A stretch of DNA of 20,087 nt, taken from the NCBI GenBank assembly GCA_030648675.1, contig JAUSGV010000135.1, positions 1-20,087 of the forward strand, read 5' to 3'. Each line of letters begins with the position of its first letter. Within the stretch, counting starts at the first letter, position 1. The DNA comes from Dehalococcoidales bacterium (GTDB lineage: Bacteria; Chloroflexota; Dehalococcoidia; Dehalococcoidales; UBA2162). The notes beneath the pieces are model-generated. The model made no database searches and had not been told where the DNA came from. It saw only the letters and a list, made by a program, of their open reading frames with translations. Below, one piece after another: positions 13,016 to 20,087 of the stretch. A program made the translations under genes and the position numbers.

Positions 13016-13177
13016 TTTAGGGGTACCCTGGCTCTTTTTCCAGTCTTCGACAGCCCGTTTCAGAACCATCTTGATCTGCCCGTTTACGCTCCGGAACTCC
13101 GCGCTCGCCCACCGGTTAAGGTCGTCCCACAGACTTTCCTCGATGCGCAGCAGATAGCTCTTGCGTTCCCGTTTCAT
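13004..13177 (-). CDS. Small ribbon-helix-helix (Arc-like) DNA-binding protein
   Basis: 57 aa from ATG 13177 (GGAG 10 nt upstream); an in-frame ATG at 13195, directly after a TAA, would add six residues. The sequence RKSYLLRIEESLWDDLNRWASAEFRSVNGQIKMVLKRAVEDW matches the pattern of Arc-type proteins: one short strand, then two helices with the turn SVNGQI. Such proteins bind DNA as dimers and are often autoregulators or antitoxins, but no toxin gene is adjacent. The last 12 bp overlap the end of plsY on the opposite strand. Confidence 0.75.
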   Translation of the reverse strand: MKRERKSYLLRIEESLWDDLNRWASAEFRSVNGQIKMVLKRAVEDWKKSQGTPKSRV

Positions 13178-13195
13178 CGGGCTTTGGCTCCCCAT

Positions 13196-13276
13196 TTACT
13201 GGTAAAGCGTGCCCGTATTTATCACCGGTGAAGCGGCCGATTCGCTGCACAGTACGACCAGCAGGTTGCTCACCAT
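13196..13276 (-). CDS. Possible small ORF abutting the Arc-like gene (26 aa)
   Basis: ATG 13276 opens MVSNLLVVLCSESAASPVINTGTLYQ and ends at TAA directly before ATG 13195. The open frame extends a little further upstream (NLVDLDEERRAA) without a start codon, so it could also be the tail of a lost gene. It has no clear ribosome site. The rest of the gap 13277-13387 shows nothing. Confidence 0.25.
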   Translation of the reverse strand: MVSNLLVVLCSESAASPVINTGTLYQ

Positions 13277-13387
13277 GGCTGCCCGCCGCTCTTCGTCAAG
13301 GTCTACCAGATTTTTTCCGAGAGCTTTCGATCAAGCCCCGGTCGATTCGCCGGCAATCGATTTTATGCTGACAAGAGGGTGCAAGGT

Positions 13388-15466
13388 CTATATTCTGAGG
13401 AACCGTGCGTTAATAGCTACGATAATTGTGCTTGCAGCCATTAGAGCGGCTCCCAGTGCCGGGTCGAGTAGAATTCCAGCACTGTAGGCTACTCCGGCGG
13501 CAAGCGGAATAGCGATAACATTGTATCCCGTCGCCCAAGCGAGGTTCTGTAACATCTTCGCGTATGTAGCCCGGGAGAGTTTAATCACGGAGACGACGTC
13601 CAGAGGATTGCTGCGGACAAGTACGATGTCGGCCGCAGCCACCGCTACGTCAGTGCCGGCGCCGATAGCAATACCGACGTCGGCCTGGGCTAAAGCAGGG
13701 GCATCGTTGACTCCGTCTCCGGTCATCGCTACCTTCAGTCCCCTGGACTGTACTTCTTTTATCTTCGCGGCTTTCTTCTCGGGCAGGACCTCGGCAAAGT
13801 ACTCGTCCAGTCCCGTTTCTTCAGCTACCCATTTGGCGACTTGCCTGTTGTCTCCGGTAATCATCATGCACTTGATGCCCATCGCCTTCAATTCGGATAT
13901 GGCCTGTTTCGATTCCGGCCGAATAATATCGGCAAGAGCGATGGCTCCGCTTAATTTACCATCGATAAGGACGAAGATGACTGTTTTCCCCTGGCCGGTA
14001 AGTTCTGTTACCTTTCCGTCGTCAACGTGAATATTATTTTCCTTTAGATAACCTGGGCTGACCGCCATGACCTCTTTCCCGGATACCCTTCCCTGAGCCC
14101 CCTTCCCCGGAATCGACTTGAATCCCTCCACGGGCAGCAACTTTCCGGCAGAGGCGACTATTCCTTTAGCGATGGGATGTTCGGAGTGCACTTCTACGGA
14201 GGCTGCATACTGCAGAAGGTCGTCCCTGCTTATCCCATTGTCCAATATAACAATATCCGTAATGCCGAACTTGCCCTGGGTCAAAGTTCCCGTCTTATCG
14301 AACAAAACGGCCTGTATATTCCTGGCCTGTTCGAAACCGTCGCGATTTTTTATCAACAAGCCGTGTCTTGCCGACAACGATGTCGATACTGCCACTACCA
14401 GCGGGACCGCCAGTCCTAGAGCGTGCGGACAGGCAATGACCATGACCGTGACCATCCTTGCCAGCCCGAAAACGAAGTCCTTTCCCAGCGGCCCTATCCA
14501 GACAAAGAGCGTTATTCCGCCGGCACCGAGGGCGACGACCGTTAGAACCAGAGCCGCCCTGTCGGCGAGATTTTGCGTTCTCGATTTACTCTCCTGAGCG
14601 GTTCTGACCAGTTCTGTTACCTGGGCCAGGTATGAGTCAGCTCCGGTTCGTTTTACTTCCACTGTGATCGAGCCTTCGCCGTTGACCGAACCGCCGATTA
14701 CTTTCGCGCCGGTCTGTTTTACCACGGGTTGAGATTCTCCCGTCAGCATCGCTTCGTTCACCGAGGTTTCACCATTAACGACTGTGCCGTCGGCCGGGAC
14801 CTTTTCTCCGGGTTTAACTAAAACCCTGTCTCCCACCGACAATGAGTCGAGTGGGACATCGTGTATGGAGCCGTCCGGCATAACCATGTGCGCCTCGGCA
14901 GGCATCAACCTGGCCAGTTCCTCCATGGCCGACGAGGCCGCAGCTATCGAACGCATCTCCAGCCAGTGCCCCAGCAGCATAACGTCGATTAATGTTGCGA
15001 GTTCCCAGAAGAAGATATCGCCCGCGAGGCCGAAAACAACGGCACTGCTGTATGCATAAGCCACCGTGATTGCCAGCGCGATGAGCGTCATCATTGCCGG
15101 AGTTTTCGCCTTCAGTTCCTCGAAGATTCCCTTCAGGAAAGGCCAGCCGCCGTAGAAGTAAACGGCGGAAGAAAGAGCTAACAACACGTAGGTATCGCCG
15201 GAAAAGCTTATTCTTCCCTCGAACCCAAGAAAACTTTGTATCACGGGGGACAGCGCCAATATAGGCATCGTTAATATGATCGATACCCAGAAACGGCGCC
15301 GGAAATCTGCAATCATCATGGCATGATGGTCTCGCCGGCTCATGCCTTCCGTACCGCGCATTTCATGCCCGGAATGCCCGCTGTGCTGCTGCCGTTCGGA
15401 AGGCATGTCTTTGGCAGAGTCCGTCTCCGGCTGCCCCACGTGGTGCTCGTGTTGATTGTAGTCCAT
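13388..15466 (-). CDS. copB: CopB-type heavy-metal (copper) P-type ATPase
   Basis: 692 aa, typical length for the CopB branch of P1B ATPases. Residues 1-50 are a His/Met-rich tail (HEHH, HSGHSGHEM, RRDHHAMM) in place of a CxxC metal domain. Membrane helices then lead to TGES (actuator), the metal-site motif CPH at 346-348 (ACPHALGLAVP), the phosphorylated Asp390 (DKTGTLTQG), the SEHPIAKGI motif that contacts ATP, and TGDGVNDAPAL. CPH rather than CPC marks the copper/silver-exporting CopB subgroup; the direction of transport is family knowledge. Start ATG 15466 has no strong ribosome site. The gene stands alone; no CsoR or CopY regulator is visible. A remnant of a second copy of its 3' end lies just upstream. 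Confidence 0.92.
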   Translation of the reverse strand: MDYNQHEHHVGQPETDSAKDMPSERQQHSGHSGHEMRGTEGMSRRDHHAMMIADFRRRFWVSIILTMPILALSPVIQSFLGFEGRISFSGDTYVLLALSSAVYFYGGWPFLKGIFEELKAKTPAMMTLIALAITVAYAYSSAVVFGLAGDIFFWELATLIDVMLLGHWLEMRSIAAASSAMEELARLMPAEAHMVMPDGSIHDVPLDSLSVGDRVLVKPGEKVPADGTVVNGETSVNEAMLTGESQPVVKQTGAKVIGGSVNGEGSITVEVKRTGADSYLAQVTELVRTAQESKSRTQNLADRAALVLTVVALGAGGITLFVWIGPLGKDFVFGLARMVTVMVIACPHALGLAVPLVVAVSTSLSARHGLLIKNRDGFEQARNIQAVLFDKTGTLTQGKFGITDIVILDNGISRDDLLQYAASVEVHSEHPIAKGIVASAGKLLPVEGFKSIPGKGAQGRVSGKEVMAVSPGYLKENNIHVDDGKVTELTGQGKTVIFVLIDGKLSGAIALADIIRPESKQAISELKAMGIKCMMITGDNRQVAKWVAEETGLDEYFAEVLPEKKAAKIKEVQSRGLKVAMTGDGVNDAPALAQADVGIAIGAGTDVAVAAADIVLVRSNPLDVVSVIKLSRATYAKMLQNLAWATGYNVIAIPLAAGVAYSAGILLDPALGAALMAASTIIVAINARFLRI

Positions 15467-15470
15467 ATTG

Positions 15471-15659
15471 TTATTCTAATATATATCCGTGGGTTTTTGT
15501 CCATTTCATTTGCAGCCTGCTGCGGCAACTTTCGATCTGCCGCAACCTTATTTTCTTTCTATCAATAATACGGCGTTGATCGGTATGATGTTCGTACTTT
15601 AATGCCATTAACGCTGCTCCCAGGGCGGGGTCGAGCAGAATTCCTGCACCGTGCTGTTC
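15471..15659 (-). pseudogene. Remnant of the 3' end of a second P-type ATPase gene
   Basis: At about 15599-15650 the minus strand reads GAGILLDPALGAALMA, nearly identical to residues close to the C-terminus of the CopB protein (SAGILLDPALGAALMA), with matching DNA (CTCCCAG-GC-GGGTCGAG). Upstream it is stopped at once by TGA; downstream the frame runs on in an unrelated tail to a TAA 5 bp before the copB ATG. It is best read as what is left of a tandem ATPase copy. The rest of the gap 15660-15758 shows no gene. Confidence 0.6.
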
Positions 15660-15758
15660 TCATTGTAATTGCGGAACAATCGTGCTTAAATAAAGGTCAC
15701 TTATGGCAATCCGAAAAACCAGCCCGGTAAATTGCCTGGATAGCGGCGTCTCGGGCGT

Positions 15759-17198
15759 ATGAAATCCGTATTTCCTAATCTTGGTTTCGTGCTGCAGACG
15801 ACCGGTCTCGCTACGCTATTGGCTGCGCCTGTAGCTGTAATCTATAACGAGCAGGTCCCGCTTGTTTCGATTCTGCTAACTGCGATTGCTTTCTTCGTCA
15901 CCGGCTTCCTGATGAACGCATTCTCTCGAAGACGGGCGATGGACTTCAGGTCGTCTTGTGTTCTTATTGCCCTCGTCTACTTACTACTGGGTATCCTCGG
16001 GTCCATTCCGTATGTGTACACCAACGCTTTTTCCGATGTGACGTGGGGAGCACGATTGACCAACGCAATATTTGAAAGTATCTCGGGTTATACCACTACG
16101 GGATTTAGCGTCGCGACCAACCTGGACTCGTTTCCGCGGTCCATCGTGTTCTACAGGTCGTTCACGCAGTGGATTGGCGGAATTAACCTCGTATTCTTGC
16201 TACTTGTCTTTTTCTATTCCGAACGAATATTGGGTGAACTGGGTCGTGCTGTCGGTCTCAACCATGTGACCTCGACTCTAAGAAGGTCTTATAACAGGGT
16301 CTTTCTCATCTACACCGGTTACACGCTCCTTTTCTTCGGAGTGTTCTTCGCATTGGGTCTGCGTGACCCGATCAACAACATTTCTCTGGTGTTCAGTGGC
16401 CTGTCCACCGGCGGATTCTCACCGGTCGACGATTTCGCCAGCCTCGTCTCGTTCCCCGTCTATGTTCCGCTTATTATCCTTATGGTCGTCGGAGCTACAA
16501 GTTTCAGTATCCACTACGGACTGTTCAGCCGCAGGTTCGAAAAGATCATATTGGTCGAGTTTCTGACGATGGTTATTGCCATCAGCGTGTTCGCCGTCGG
16601 CCTCTCTGTGCCGACCGAATTCAGCATTCCCGATGCGTTTTTTCACGTAACCAGTGCCTCGTCTACAACCGGCTTTAGTTTTATCGATTTTGGTGCTCTT
16701 TCGGAAAGCGTGAAGATGTTATTCATTATCCTTATGTTCGTAGGCGGTTCCGCCTTCTCCACCGCGGGCGGGGTTAAATTTATCAAGGTACTGGTGTTCT
16801 TTGCCTCAATACCTTGGGTGGTGAGGGGAGCCATTAAGGGCCAATTGGGTCAATTCACATTCCAGGGGAAGGAATTTGATCCTGCCGATGTCCTGGCTTG
16901 GTGGCTTGTACTCCTCCTCGGCGGTTTCATCATTCTGATCTCTGCCCTCATTTTCTCACTCAACGGGTTTACGCTTACAGATTCGTTCTTCGAGACCACA
17001 TCGGCGTTTTCCACCGTCGGGATATCAACGGGAATCGCCGGAGCCGCACTGTCGAGCGGTTTGAAGATTCTCCTGGGGCTGGTCATGCTTTTGGGTAGAG
17101 TGGAAATAATAACTATCCTGGTAGTATGTTTACGGCCCATGAATACGGTGCAATCAAATCACCAAACGCCTGTCCCAATTATTCCCTCCCCGCCCTAA
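15759..17198 (+). CDS. trkH: TrkH-type potassium uptake channel subunit
   Basis: 479 aa membrane protein that lets K+ into the cell, usually gated by a cytoplasmic TrkA/KtrA ring. Four pore loops carry the filter sequences: TTTGF (112-116), STGGF (216-220), STTGF (302-306) and STVGI (418-422), each with a glycine at the selectivity position. WIGGINLVF (138-146) and GRVEIITI near the end are also family signatures. The ATG at 15759 has only a poor ribosome site. The length is normal and the frame is intact. No trkA/ktrA gene is adjacent, so the regulatory subunit must be elsewhere. Weak TTGTAA/TTAAAT boxes with 17 nt spacing (15663-15691) are a possible promoter. Confidence 0.92.
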   Translation: MKSVFPNLGFVLQTTGLATLLAAPVAVIYNEQVPLVSILLTAIAFFVTGFLMNAFSRRRAMDFRSSCVLIALVYLLLGILGSIPYVYTNAFSDVTWGARLTNAIFESISGYTTTGFSVATNLDSFPRSIVFYRSFTQWIGGINLVFLLLVFFYSERILGELGRAVGLNHVTSTLRRSYNRVFLIYTGYTLLFFGVFFALGLRDPINNISLVFSGLSTGGFSPVDDFASLVSFPVYVPLIILMVVGATSFSIHYGLFSRRFEKIILVEFLTMVIAISVFAVGLSVPTEFSIPDAFFHVTSASSTTGFSFIDFGALSESVKMLFIILMFVGGSAFSTAGGVKFIKVLVFFASIPWVVRGAIKGQLGQFTFQGKEFDPADVLAWWLVLLLGGFIILISALIFSLNGFTLTDSFFETTSAFSTVGISTGIAGAALSSGLKILLGLVMLLGRVEIITILVVCLRPMNTVQSNHQTPVPIIPSPP

Positions 17199-17199
17199 C

Positions 17200-17229
17200 T
17201 TGTTGCCTCTAAACCTCAAATGCTACAAT
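17200..17229 (+). promoter_or_regulatory. Likely housekeeping promoter of uvrA
   Basis: TTGTTG (17200-17205), 18 nt, TACAAT (17224-17229) with an extended -10 (TGC before TACAAT). It begins just after the trkH stop and is about 35 nt upstream of the uvrA ATG. No SOS-type operator was recognised by eye. Confidence 0.5.
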
Positions 17230-17263
17230 TGGAAGATTATTTAGTAGGGTTTGGGGGGTGGAG

Positions 17264-20087
<2,824 letters not shown>

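Noticed and set aside
13004..13276. Toxin-antitoxin pair made of the Arc-like gene and the small ORF before it
   Set aside because: The upstream frame has only 26 codons from its ATG, no ribosome site and no toxin-like features.

Overview
The window is about half G+C, densely coding, and looks like chromosome of a free-living anaerobe or microaerophile. I lean towards Chloroflexota (Dehalococcoidia-like) because of the PlsY variant, the cysteine-bearing PAS domains and the many small lipoproteins next to an ECF sigma factor. This is inference from sequence style; no rRNA or other marker is present to confirm it.

Left block (1-5700, all minus strand): a self-contained cell-envelope regulon. 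An ECF sigma factor (5094-5651) overlaps by 4 bp a zinc-finger anti-sigma factor with two membrane segments and a long Pro/Thr-rich outer region (4234-5097). Downstream are two paralogous lipoproteins (3052-4062, 1963-2937), a third lipoprotein (1227-1949), a membrane-anchored repeat protein (625-1080) and the start of a fourth lipoprotein cut by the window edge (1-269, complement). Four near-identical promoters (TGAAC, exactly 16 nt, GCATATA) lie upstream of the sigma gene, lipoprotein A, the repeat protein and the left-edge lipoprotein. They look like the autoregulated promoter set of this sigma factor. Dispersed palindromic and tandem repeats fill the gaps.

Middle block (5700-10132): a solute-binding lipoprotein (6123-7124) sits 9 bp before a large sensor histidine kinase with HAMP and three PAS domains (7134-9701), without transporter genes. 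A single-domain response regulator faces it on the minus strand (9755-10132).

Redox/metal block (10364-15659, mostly minus): an unrecognised 158-aa protein, two tiny YHS-domain proteins (one with its cysteines, one without) and, between them, an AhpD/carboxymuconolactone-decarboxylase-like gene. That gene has an in-frame UGA exactly where the second cysteine of the CxxC-x3-H motif belongs, followed at once by a hairpin with bacterial SECIS geometry. I interpret it as a selenoprotein (11204-11608). On the other side of plsY (plus strand) and a ribbon-helix-helix protein lies a CopB-type copper ATPase (13388-15466), with a small remnant of a second ATPase gene just upstream.

Right block (15759-20087, plus): a TrkH-type potassium channel subunit and an almost complete uvrA, missing only its last few codons at the window edge.

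The two observations most worth following are the candidate Sec-containing AhpD-like protein and the four-promoter ECF regulon whose anti-sigma factor shares an unusual V-x-V-N-P-P motif with one of its target lipoproteins.
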